Assembly: GCA_900112325.1 (NCBI GenBank)
Contig: FOLJ01000004.1
Location: 1 to 64,000, forward strand
Source: Micromonospora sediminimaris
GTDB taxonomy: Bacteria; Actinomycetota; Actinomycetes; Mycobacteriales; Micromonosporaceae
Direction: 5' to 3'
DNA length: 64,000 nt
Position 1 is the first letter of the stretch. Each line of letters opens with the position of its first letter. Under the pieces are notes generated by a model. It ran no database searches. It had not been told where the DNA came from and saw only the letters and a program-made list of their open reading frames with translations. Position numbers and translations under genes: made by a program. This document shows, one piece after another, positions 25,401-32,373 of the stretch.

Positions 25401-26988
25401 TGAGCTTGTGTTTGCCGAGGTCCTGACTGCGGCCACCGGGAATGCCCCACTGGCGGGCGAGGATCAGGAACTCGGGGCTGCGCTCGACCGCGTCCCGGCT
25501 GCGCAGCCGCAGTCGACCTCGGCCGAGAGCGTCCACCACGTTGGCACCCACCACGGCGGTCAGCTCGCGTTCGGTGAGCGCCGGAGCTCCGACGACGGCC
25601 AGGGAGCGGAAGGCCGTGACGACCCGGTTGATGCGCTCGCGCAACTGCGGCCCGTCGGTCGCGCCCCGCAGGTAGCTCAGCGCCCCCACGAACTGAGCCT
25701 GGACAGCCGGCGACTCGGCCATCGAGCGGGGGATCTGACTCGCGACGAGCGCGAAGAGCTGCTGTTGGATCGGTTGGGTTAGCTCGATGGGTGTCGCGCT
25801 GCTCAGATCGACCCCGGCGGCGGTCATCGCCTGGTCCACGAGCCCGGCCAGGCCGACGGTGTACGACTCGTCGATCGCCCCTGCCGTACGGCCGAACCGC
25901 AGGACGACGTCGATGCCCGCCTCGTTGAAGAACGCCGTCGGGTCGGTGTCGCCCTCGAATCCGGTGGGCAGCAGCGCGCTCTGCACCATCCGATTGGCGC
26001 GCAGGAACGCTACCGCCGCCGCGAACCGGGCCGCCGGGGTCGCCGCCGTGGCACCGGGATCGGTCCAGCCGACCCGGGCGGCGAAGGCCAGCGTCTGCCC
26101 GAGTTGCGTGTCATCGGGCGCGGTGGTGTCCCGGCCCACGAGGTGGGCGGGCAGCCAGTCGGCGATTGCCGCGAACTCGACCTCGGCGGCGGCGATCTTC
26201 GCGGCCAGCTCTGCCGGTGCGCTCTCGGCGGTGGCGAAGTCGTGCGTGGCCAGCACGTCGCCCAGTCGCGGGAGATCGGCCGCGCGGGCGAGGCGGTGGT
26301 CCAGCTCGACGGTGCCGGCGACCCAGTCCAGCAGCCGCTGTGGGTCGGCCAGCACGTCGTTGACTGACCGTCCGTCGGACCAGAAGTCCTGCCAGAACAC
26401 CTCGGTGGTGCGTTCCTCGGCCCGGCGCCGGAACAGGCCGAGGAAGCCACTGCCGGTCTGCTCCCCGTCCACCTGCGGCACCGGTGGTCCGGCGTGTTCG
26501 ATGCCCAGCGCGAGGGCCAGCACTCGCAGGTCGGGGAGCAGTTCGGCAGGGAGGTCGGGTCGCTGCCCGGCCAGCAGCGCCGGCATCAGCACCGGCGACA
26601 GGCGAGCGAGTGCCGCGTCCAGCGCCGCGTCCCTGCCGGCCGGGGCGAGGCCGACGAGGATGGTCCGCAGATCCCGTGGGCCGGCGAAGCCGAGCAGCGC
26701 GCCGAGCACACTGCCGAGTTCGGCGGTGGTCGCGCCGAGGCTGGTGGCCACCCCCCGGGGATCGATCGCGAACTGCTCGGCGAGGTCGGCCTTGTCGATG
26801 ACCCCGGTGCCCAGGGTGGTGAACCCGTCCTGGACGAGGGCGAGTTGCAGGGGGGCCTGGCTGGTCAGCTCGGCGAGGTTGAGCGCGCCGACCACCTGAC
26901 GCCGCACCGTCTCCGCGCGGGTTGCGGTGTCGCGGAGCACCCCGCCCAGCGCCCGCGCGCCCTGACTGTCGATACCGACGTACGCCAT
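22438..26988 (-). CDS. Giant 1516-aa T7SS-locus multidomain protein with RTX-like repeats
   Basis: A 1516-aa protein of no recognised family. The first 510 residues are mostly helical, starting MAYVGIDSQGARALGG. A basic stretch (RRKKKKKGF) sits near 545, followed by a hydrophobic module of about 90 residues (NPFKAIFQIGKIALGVASLV..., IDGNWLGAIGAGLSAFTAGADLL) like the pre-toxin regions of polymorphic toxins. A Gly/Pro/Ala-rich region near 915-1080 carries two RTX-type nonapeptides (GGAGESTLA, GGAGADTLG). The C-terminal 400 residues are beta-rich and end in an acidic aromatic tail (DLDVDDGWSDW). There is no signal peptide, so T7SS export is likely. GGGGAAGGAG precedes the chosen ATG; the longer open frame has no ribosome site. 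Toxin, adhesin and structural roles are all open. Confidence 0.7.
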   Translation of the reverse strand: MAYVGIDSQGARALGGVLRDTATRAETVRRQVVGALNLAELTSQAPLQLALVQDGFTTLGTGVIDKADLAEQFAIDPRGVATSLGATTAELGSVLGALLGFAGPRDLRTILVGLAPAGRDAALDAALARLSPVLMPALLAGQRPDLPAELLPDLRVLALALGIEHAGPPVPQVDGEQTGSGFLGLFRRRAEERTTEVFWQDFWSDGRSVNDVLADPQRLLDWVAGTVELDHRLARAADLPRLGDVLATHDFATAESAPAELAAKIAAAEVEFAAIADWLPAHLVGRDTTAPDDTQLGQTLAFAARVGWTDPGATAATPAARFAAAVAFLRANRMVQSALLPTGFEGDTDPTAFFNEAGIDVVLRFGRTAGAIDESYTVGLAGLVDQAMTAAGVDLSSATPIELTQPIQQQLFALVASQIPRSMAESPAVQAQFVGALSYLRGATDGPQLRERINRVVTAFRSLAVVGAPALTERELTAVVGANVVDALGRGRLRLRSRDAVERSPEFLILARQWGIPGGRSQDLGKHKLNVTFDDLGVLTDISRRKKKKKGFLSRIFDTVKSIGKAIVTAWKDNPFKAIFQIGKIALGVASLVVPGLQAVGIATLAVNAVEAVSHAIDGNWLGAIGAGLSAFTAGADLLGTAAGAAKLVGQSSIVGDLFDAGTTLDVLRNAKRAFDIGASVFQASQANTVIGAITAGLGAAGSVLGNGGPLLASLDLIDKNLALDLVRLGTSVRDVTRLVTPAAGVIQALDRGDALAAFGNGLAVVSAGAAALLNPRGVLGDPKTVAGTAFDFDPKTRTDLADLAKGTGIMASLAQAISAVDAGRPFVAGQALAQALRIARTAPQVGPDAAVVAQRVAEVGVVLEGVFRGVDPRLAAPLVVQRLRSVLDALRPTGVPGGPAGGDESLVLAAGATTMSAAPTTFGPLPGSAGTAPPNGTPAISTLAGGAGESTLAGGAGADTLGDGFVLAQATGGPAAGQPTMTLPGSTTPIPLQPGTQFIPPGATVVGPDGTVYGGDSGLVPGASPGAMSVPGGMPPAPGQIKQLPGGYLLFFLDRPEDMPQSRLDDLDDPGIGGGGTRLASLAGASLFGGPTSNQPPGVPSGDLLLTSTASTRDELGRINLPEGFGRDPDSPFYVPVPAEPQLHPIGQLFVPPADGPSHVWAAPQNPAFIANHVLDGGSRTKESIFNIVGWGASAQGPHNASESVYVGVRNGLLLIDNDTAPVDGLTIGGVAGFSYQAGNYGLVTSLAGEVNLGPILDLRLPTLALDGMAAVNIPYIGAVGFRANSDGFRLAEQSDFAEGVAIGPGALVTVKYPVSGELAVERIAELAGVSTADVRIAQHAPPGSLLAFDVRDEFRAPFEPTFAERPGFPDPDIGSAAALGPKLGLPDGFSVDPGGAYAPPPDDLYRYGTAGSTDLASWDDVSEYELPDLYHTAYDTMIGLGAPEGTTVDFGYGADFWDQTQPSAAYDDGAPALLGPALDAMAWDPQLESLPGIAIGYDEFTPLDLDVDDGWSDW
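24119..24162 (-). repeat. 27-bp-period tandem repeat encoding RTX-like nonapeptides
   Basis: GCTCCGCCCGCCAGGGT occurs at 24119-24135 and again at 24146-24162, a period of 27 bases or nine codons. Translated on the minus strand the two copies give GGAGESTLA and GGAGADTLG, which match the calcium-binding GGxGxDxLx nonapeptide of RTX proteins. Two copies are too few for a full parallel beta roll. Confidence 0.7.
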
Positions 26989-27169
26989 CGTCCGGCTCCT
27001 TCCCCCAACGCGTCCCTTGGCGAGGGTCGCGACAGCCCGGGTTCGCCGTGAGGGCGTGGACCGGTTCCCGACCCGTGTCGGGGAACCGAGCAGCGGGTGG
27101 CCGGCGAATGTGGGTTGTGCGGGCTGCCCGGTCCGGCACATTCCGCGTTACCGGCTTTCGGAGGTCACC

Positions 27170-28048
27170 ATGTCCACACAGGTCAGCGCCGTGCCCGCAG
27201 GTGCCACGACACCGCTGTTCGATGCCAAGCAGGCCCGCGGTGACGCCGCCCGCCGGTGGGCCGGTACCCCGTTGGCCACCGAGCACTGGCTGGAGCGGGC
27301 GAGCGGCTTCCCGCGTGACGACGTGTCGGTCGACCCCGCGGCGGCGGCCACGGTCGTCGCGGCTTCTCGTGGTTACCGGCTGACCCGTGGCCACCTGGCG
27401 GAGACGGTCGCGTTCGCCGAGTTCCTCGCCGGCGAGGCGTTCACCGCCGAGGAGCGCGCCGAGCTGGAGCAGGACGTGGTGGACGCGTTCGAGGACTCGC
27501 CCAAGCGGGCGCTGCAGTCCCTGCGTCCACTGTCCGGCGGGGTGCGGCGGGTGGCCGCCCTCAACCCGGTGCAGCGTGCGCAACGCCGGCTTCAGGCACT
27601 CACCGCCAGCTACCTGCTCGAACTGCGTCGCCAAGCCGACGGGCGCGAACTGAGCCCACTGATGGCGGTGGTGAGCCGGCACAATCCGGTGGTACGGCAC
27701 TGGGCGTCGGCGGGGGTGGTGCTGGTCGCCGACGCGCTGGCCGCGCGGATGGAACAGCATCGGTTGGTGCTGTGCCTCATCGGCCGCGACCTCGAAGCGC
27801 CGGCCCTGCTCGCCGAGCGCCTGCTGGCCCGGGCCGAGCAGGCAGGTCGCCTGGAGGTCGCCGAACTGGCCGCCTCGGAACTTCGCCTGCTGCTGCTGCG
27901 TGCCTGGTTGACCGACCTCGGCACCACGGCGCTCGCGAAGGTTCGGGAGGACGTCGACCGGGCGGTGCAGTCCGCACTCGATGTGGACATCGTCGTGCAG
28001 CACGTGGGCTACCGGGCGGCACTGGAGGTGGCGGATCAGGTGAACTGA
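27170..28048 (+). CDS. Helical hypothetical protein at T7SS locus A
   Basis: A 292-aa protein without recognised domain. It is strongly helical (ALQSLRPLSGGVRRVAALNPVQRAQRRLQALTASY is one long amphipathic run) with no cysteine-rich, membrane or signal segment, although VVLVADALAARMEQHRLVLCLIG near 183-205 is hydrophobic. GGAGG at 27160-27164 lies five bases before the ATG, which settles the start; the open frame extends upstream without conservation. It is transcribed divergently from the giant protein, so the two promoters share the 181-bp gap. A chaperone, immunity or regulatory role for its neighbour is possible but unsupported by sequence. Confidence 0.65.
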   Translation: MSTQVSAVPAGATTPLFDAKQARGDAARRWAGTPLATEHWLERASGFPRDDVSVDPAAAATVVAASRGYRLTRGHLAETVAFAEFLAGEAFTAEERAELEQDVVDAFEDSPKRALQSLRPLSGGVRRVAALNPVQRAQRRLQALTASYLLELRRQADGRELSPLMAVVSRHNPVVRHWASAGVVLVADALAARMEQHRLVLCLIGRDLEAPALLAERLLARAEQAGRLEVAELAASELRLLLLRAWLTDLGTTALAKVREDVDRAVQSALDVDIVVQHVGYRAALEVADQVN

Positions 28049-28057
28049 CTCCAGTAT

Positions 28058-28450
28058 TCACGTGCCGCTGGGGCCGCGCTGCGCTGAGGTTTCACGGAGC
28101 AGCGCGTCACCGGTCCGGTAAAGCTCGATCAGTAACGGCTTGAGCGTCTGACCGGCGGCGGTGAGCCGGTAGACGGTGCGAGACGGAAAGCCCTTATGGC
28201 GGCGGCACTCGATCAGATCGTCAACTACCAACCTGGTCAGCCTCTCGCTCAGGACCTTCGCGCTCAGCGCTGGCAACGCGGCCCGCATCTGGCCGAACGA
28301 GCGGGGCCCATGCATCAGTTCCCGCAGGAGGAGCGTCGTCCATCGGCCGCCGACAGCGGCGAGCGCGACTTCCACGGGGCAGGTGGGCGCGGGATGTCTT
28401 GTCTCGCCGCGGGTGTCCGGGACCAGCTCACGATCCCAGCCGCTGCTCAC
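28058..28450 (-). CDS. HxlR-family transcriptional regulator
   Basis: A 130-aa winged-helix regulator: CPVEVALAAVGGRWTTLLLRELMHGPRSFGQMRAALPAL, then LSERLTRLVVDDLIECRR and YRLTAAGQTLKPLL. HxlR proteins respond to small electrophiles or aromatic compounds and often control a divergent enzyme gene. The GTG at 28450 is chosen so that the promoter does not run into the divergent SnoaL-like start. An ATG at 28513 would overlap that gene by 24 bp. The stop lies nine bases from the convergent T7SS-locus gene. Confidence 0.85.
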   Translation of the reverse strand: MSSGWDRELVPDTRGETRHPAPTCPVEVALAAVGGRWTTLLLRELMHGPRSFGQMRAALPALSAKVLSERLTRLVVDDLIECRRHKGFPSRTVYRLTAAGQTLKPLLIELYRTGDALLRETSAQRGPSGT

Positions 28451-28489
28451 CGTTTGGTTACCGGCGGCGGGCCCGGTTTGACTGGCCAG

Positions 28490-28903
28490 ATGACCTTTGA
28501 CTTCAACATCCATCCTGACAGTGTCCAGCTGACCGACGACGCCAGCCAACACCCGTGGATCTTTGCTCGGGCCTTCAACTCCGGTGATGTCGCTGCTGTG
28601 GAGCAGGTCTACGAACCGGATGGCGTCCTTGTCGCCGCGCCGGGCCAGGCTGTCACCGGCGCGGCCAGGGTGGCGGCCAACCAACGCTTCCTCGACGTGG
28701 GCCTGCCCATCGACGTTCGTCCCCGGCACGTCTACCTGGCCGACGACATCGCCCTACTGATCGTCGACTGGACGATCGACGGCCAGGGCGCCGACGGGCA
28801 GCATGTGCACCTGGAAGGCACCGCCACCGACGTGGCACGCCGCGGTCCTGATGGCTGCTGGCGGTACGTCATCGACAATCCGTTCGGCACCGCGAGGCTG
28901 TAG
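28490..28903 (+). CDS. SnoaL/SgcJ-like nuclear-transport-factor-2 fold protein
   Basis: A 137-aa protein of the ketosteroid-isomerase/NTF2 superfamily (DUF4440, SgcJ type). WIFARAFNSGDVAAVEQVYEPDGVLV near residues 22-47 is the family N-terminal helix and strand, and GAARVAANQRFLDVGLPIDV plus ALLIVDWTIDG continue the cone fold. Members hydrolyse, isomerise or bind small polyketide-like substrates. It is divergent from the HxlR regulator, which probably controls it. No strong ribosome site precedes the ATG. Confidence 0.78.
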   Translation: MTFDFNIHPDSVQLTDDASQHPWIFARAFNSGDVAAVEQVYEPDGVLVAAPGQAVTGAARVAANQRFLDVGLPIDVRPRHVYLADDIALLIVDWTIDGQGADGQHVHLEGTATDVARRGPDGCWRYVIDNPFGTARL

Positions 28904-29056
28904 GCCCGAATGTTCGGGTCGTTGCCGAAATTGGGCGGCTCTATCCTGGCCGGCGGCGGGTCCGGGAATGACGTCTCCGAAGAGTTGGCCGGGGAATGAG
29001 AGCCGGTCGCGCTGGAGCCAGGTACCGTTCCCGTTGTGCTCCCGGGCCCGCCGTGA

Positions 29057-29677
29057 TCAATTGACAGGAGTGCGGTGGCGCGCGGAGGCGAAACCGAGCC
29101 AGGTATGCCGGTTGCCCGCCCAGCACCATCCGATCTTCGGCGCTCTGCGTCGGGCGGTGCCGTCGCGTCCGGTTCCGCCGCTGATCCAGATGGCAGGGGT
29201 TCGGGCGTCGAGGGTGTCGCCGGTGGGCTTGCGGGAGCCGATGGTCATGAAGCAGTGATTGGGTTCGAGCACCTTCGGTTCCTGTAGCAGCCAGCTGATC
29301 CCCTCGTGGATGGTGAGCGGTGTTCGTCCGCGTTCGAGGATGGCCGGTAGCGCTTCGTTGGGACTCCAGTTGCGCATGTCGTCGCCGCGATCGGGTTCGC
29401 GGACGAGATAGAGCGGGCGGTCGGGTAGTGCGAGGCCCTCAATGGGTACGAACTGCTCAAGGTCGACCATGTCGTCGACGACGAAGCCGGGCTTGTCGTC
29501 ACGGCGCAGCAGCGGTGCCAGTTGACGCGCGGTGGCCAGCTCGGGGTGCACGGCCAGCACGCACTGGGGTTCGTCTGGCAGCGCGGCGACGCAGGCGGCG
29601 AGTTCTGCCGGGCTGCTGCCGGTGACGTCGGCGAGCCCGGCGTCGAGCAGGCGGTGTAGTTGGTCGATCAAGCTCAT
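29057..29677 (-). CDS. DUF5701-like protein
   Basis: A 206-aa soluble protein resembling DUF5701: an N-terminal helix (LIDQLHRLLDAGLADVTG), LAVHPELATARQLAPLL, PLYLVREPDRGDDMRNWSPNEALPAI, and a C-terminal block LEPNHCFMTIGSRKP followed by PAIWISGGTGRDGTARRRAPKIGW. The role is not known. GGAG precedes the ATG at 29677. The gene lies 67 bp downstream of an ABC exporter operon on the same strand but appears unrelated. No membrane segment or signal peptide is seen. Confidence 0.65.
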   Translation of the reverse strand: MSLIDQLHRLLDAGLADVTGSSPAELAACVAALPDEPQCVLAVHPELATARQLAPLLRRDDKPGFVVDDMVDLEQFVPIEGLALPDRPLYLVREPDRGDDMRNWSPNEALPAILERGRTPLTIHEGISWLLQEPKVLEPNHCFMTIGSRKPTGDTLDARTPAIWISGGTGRDGTARRRAPKIGWCWAGNRHTWLGFASARHRTPVN

Positions 29678-29744
29678 CTGCTCTCCTGGTGGGTAGTGGT
29701 AAACGGACCATGGGCGAAAGCCTCGAGCTGCGGTCCGGCCGGAT

Positions 29745-30520
29745 TCAGTGGCGCAGTCTGCGGTACGCCCGCGCCGACAGCGGTACGAAGACGGCGGTCA
29801 GCAGGAGCGGCCAGCCGACTGCCAGCCACACCGCCCCGGCGACCAGCGGCCCCTCGGTGATGCCGCTCGGGTTGCCGAACAGCTGACGGGCGGCGGTCGC
29901 GGTCGCGGACAACGGGTTCCAGGCCGCGATGTCGCCGAGCCAGCCGGGCATCGTCTCGGCGGACACGATCGCGGTGGAGAGGAAGCCGATGGGCCAGACC
30001 AGCACCTGTACCGCCATCGTCGCGCCCTCGCCGCGGAAAGTCAGCCCCAGGAAGATGCCGATCCACAGGACGGCGAACCGCAGCAGGAGCAGGAGCAGCA
30101 CGGCCAGGGCCGCCGACGCTGGATCCGACGAGATCCGCCAACCGATGAGCAGGCCACCGATGATCAGGACCAGCAGTTCGACAGCCGAGTTGGCCATGTC
30201 GGCGCCGACGCGGCCCAGCGCCACCGACGCACTGCCGATCGGCATCGAGCGGAACCGGTCGGTGATGCCCCTGCGGGCGTCGTTGGCCATCGCGGTCGCA
30301 GTGGCCTCCACCCCGAACATCATGCTCAACGCCAGCATGCCGGGCAGCAGGAAGCTGATGTAGTCGCCGCCGCCCGGGACGCTGATCGCCCCGCCGAACA
30401 GGAAGCCGAAGACCAGCAGCAGCATGATCGAGAAGAGCAGGCCGAATACGGGTGCCCACGGCTGGCGTACCCAGTGGGCCAGATCCCGCTGGGTGATGAC
30501 CCAGCCGGCGCGCAGTGTGG

Positions 30521-30524
<4 letters not shown>
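29745..30524 (-). CDS. ABC-2 type permease of a drug-type exporter
   Basis: A 259-aa permease with about six transmembrane segments, the DrrB-like type (VFGLLFSIMLLLVFGFLFGGAI, FLLPGMLALSMMFGVEATATAM, a central ARRGITDRFRSMPIGSASVALGR loop, IGFLSTAIVSAETMPGWLGDIAAWNPLSA). It forms the channel of an exporter with the upstream ATPase, whose stop it overlaps by four bases. Substrates of such exporters include self-made antibiotics and lipids. The divergent TetR regulator probably controls it. Confidence 0.85.
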
Positions 30525-31468
<944 letters not shown>

Positions 31469-31481
31469 CGCCGCTCCTAAC

Positions 31482-31523
31482 TCCGTATGCCTTACGGAAA
31501 TGGTGCGTGGTACACCGTACACC
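31482..31523. promoter_or_regulatory. Operator-like repeats between ABC exporter and TetR genes
   Basis: Perfect inverted repeat TCCGTA-tgcct-TACGGA at 31482-31498, and a tandem repeat of GTACACC at 31510-31516 and 31517-31523. Both lie in the gap between the divergent exporter and TetR genes, where an autoregulating TetR would bind. Confidence 0.55.
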
Positions 31524-31531
31524 TCACGGGG

Positions 31532-31537
31532 TAATCT
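31532..31537 (+). promoter_or_regulatory. Possible -10 box for leaderless tetR message
   Basis: TAATCT ends six bases before the ATG at 31544, with no ribosome site between, consistent with a leaderless transcript. The operator-like repeats sit directly upstream. Confidence 0.4.
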
Positions 31538-31543
31538 CCGCAC

Positions 31544-32290
31544 ATGGAAAGTCAGGACGTCGACCGCACGCTCGAACTGCTGTGGCGGCGCACCCTCGGC
31601 ACGCCGCAGGGCTCACGGGGACCGAAGCAGCGGGCCACCATCGACGAGGTGGTCCGGGCCGCGATTGAGGTGGCCGACGAGGAGGGCCTGCCCGCCTTCT
31701 CGATGCGCAAGGTCGCCGATCGGCTCGGGCTGAAGCTGATGTCCATCTACACCTACGTCCCCGGCCGCTCCGAGCTGATCGGCCTGATGGTGGACGAGGT
31801 CGCGGGCGAGCAGAAACTCCCGCCGCACGAGGGCCCGCTGCGGCAGCGGATGACCCGGATCGCCGAGCAGCTGTGGGACGAGTTCCACCGGCATCCCTGG
31901 CTGCTTCAGGTGGAGAACAGCCGGCCGTGGATCGGTCCGAACGTCTCCGACCGGTACGAGTGGCAGCTCGCGGCCATCGAAGGTGCCGGTTTCACCGATC
32001 TCCAGATGGACCAGGTGGTCACGCTGCTGAGCGGGTTCACAGCCGGGATGGCGCGGGCATCGGTGGACGCACGGCGTACGGCGGAGCGGTCCGGCATCTC
32101 CGACGCCGAATGGTGGGAGATCAACGCGCCGGTTCTCGAGCGGGTGATGCCCGCCGACGCCTATCCGATCTCCGGCCGGGTCGGACGGGTGGCCGGCGAG
32201 GAGTACAACGCGATCGACGATCCGGAGCGAACGTTCCGGTTCGGGCTCGACCGCATGCTTGACGGGCTGGAGCAGTTTCTCAACGGCTGA
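31544..32290 (+). CDS. TetR-family repressor with TetR-C1-type effector domain
   Basis: A 248-aa regulator. The helix-turn-helix spans about residues 30-75 (TIDEVVRAAIEVADEEGLPAFSMRKVADRLGLKLMSIYTYVPGRSELI). The effector domain carries WLLQVENSRPWIGPNVSDRYE and TLLSGFTAGMARASVDA, like TetR proteins that sense drugs and control efflux. It is transcribed divergently from the DrrAB-like exporter. Drug binding would then release the exporter genes, by analogy with known systems. The start is well placed after a -10-like box. Confidence 0.88.
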   Translation: MESQDVDRTLELLWRRTLGTPQGSRGPKQRATIDEVVRAAIEVADEEGLPAFSMRKVADRLGLKLMSIYTYVPGRSELIGLMVDEVAGEQKLPPHEGPLRQRMTRIAEQLWDEFHRHPWLLQVENSRPWIGPNVSDRYEWQLAAIEGAGFTDLQMDQVVTLLSGFTAGMARASVDARRTAERSGISDAEWWEINAPVLERVMPADAYPISGRVGRVAGEEYNAIDDPERTFRFGLDRMLDGLEQFLNG

Positions 32291-32338
32291 CCGCCGGCCG
32301 GGCTGTCGCTCAATGCATGCCACTCTTCCGATCGCCAC

Positions 32339-32348
32339 GCTACGTAGC
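32339..32348. repeat. GCTACGTAGC palindrome
   Basis: A perfect 10-bp palindrome in the 83-bp gap between the convergent TetR and FtsX-type genes. It shares the CTACGTAG core with the pair at 11828-11870. Its position between gene ends makes an operator role less likely here. Confidence 0.3.
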
Positions 32349-32373
32349 CGCGGTTCCGCTCCGGCTGTGCCGG

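Noticed and set aside
23389..25426. Plus-strand frames across the giant gene region
   Set aside because: They are complementary to coding sequence and lack ribosome sites and domain signals.
26989..27141. Upstream extension of the giant T7SS-locus protein
   Set aside because: The AAGGAG before the ATG at 26988 and the divergent promoter space needed for the 27170 gene favour the shorter form.
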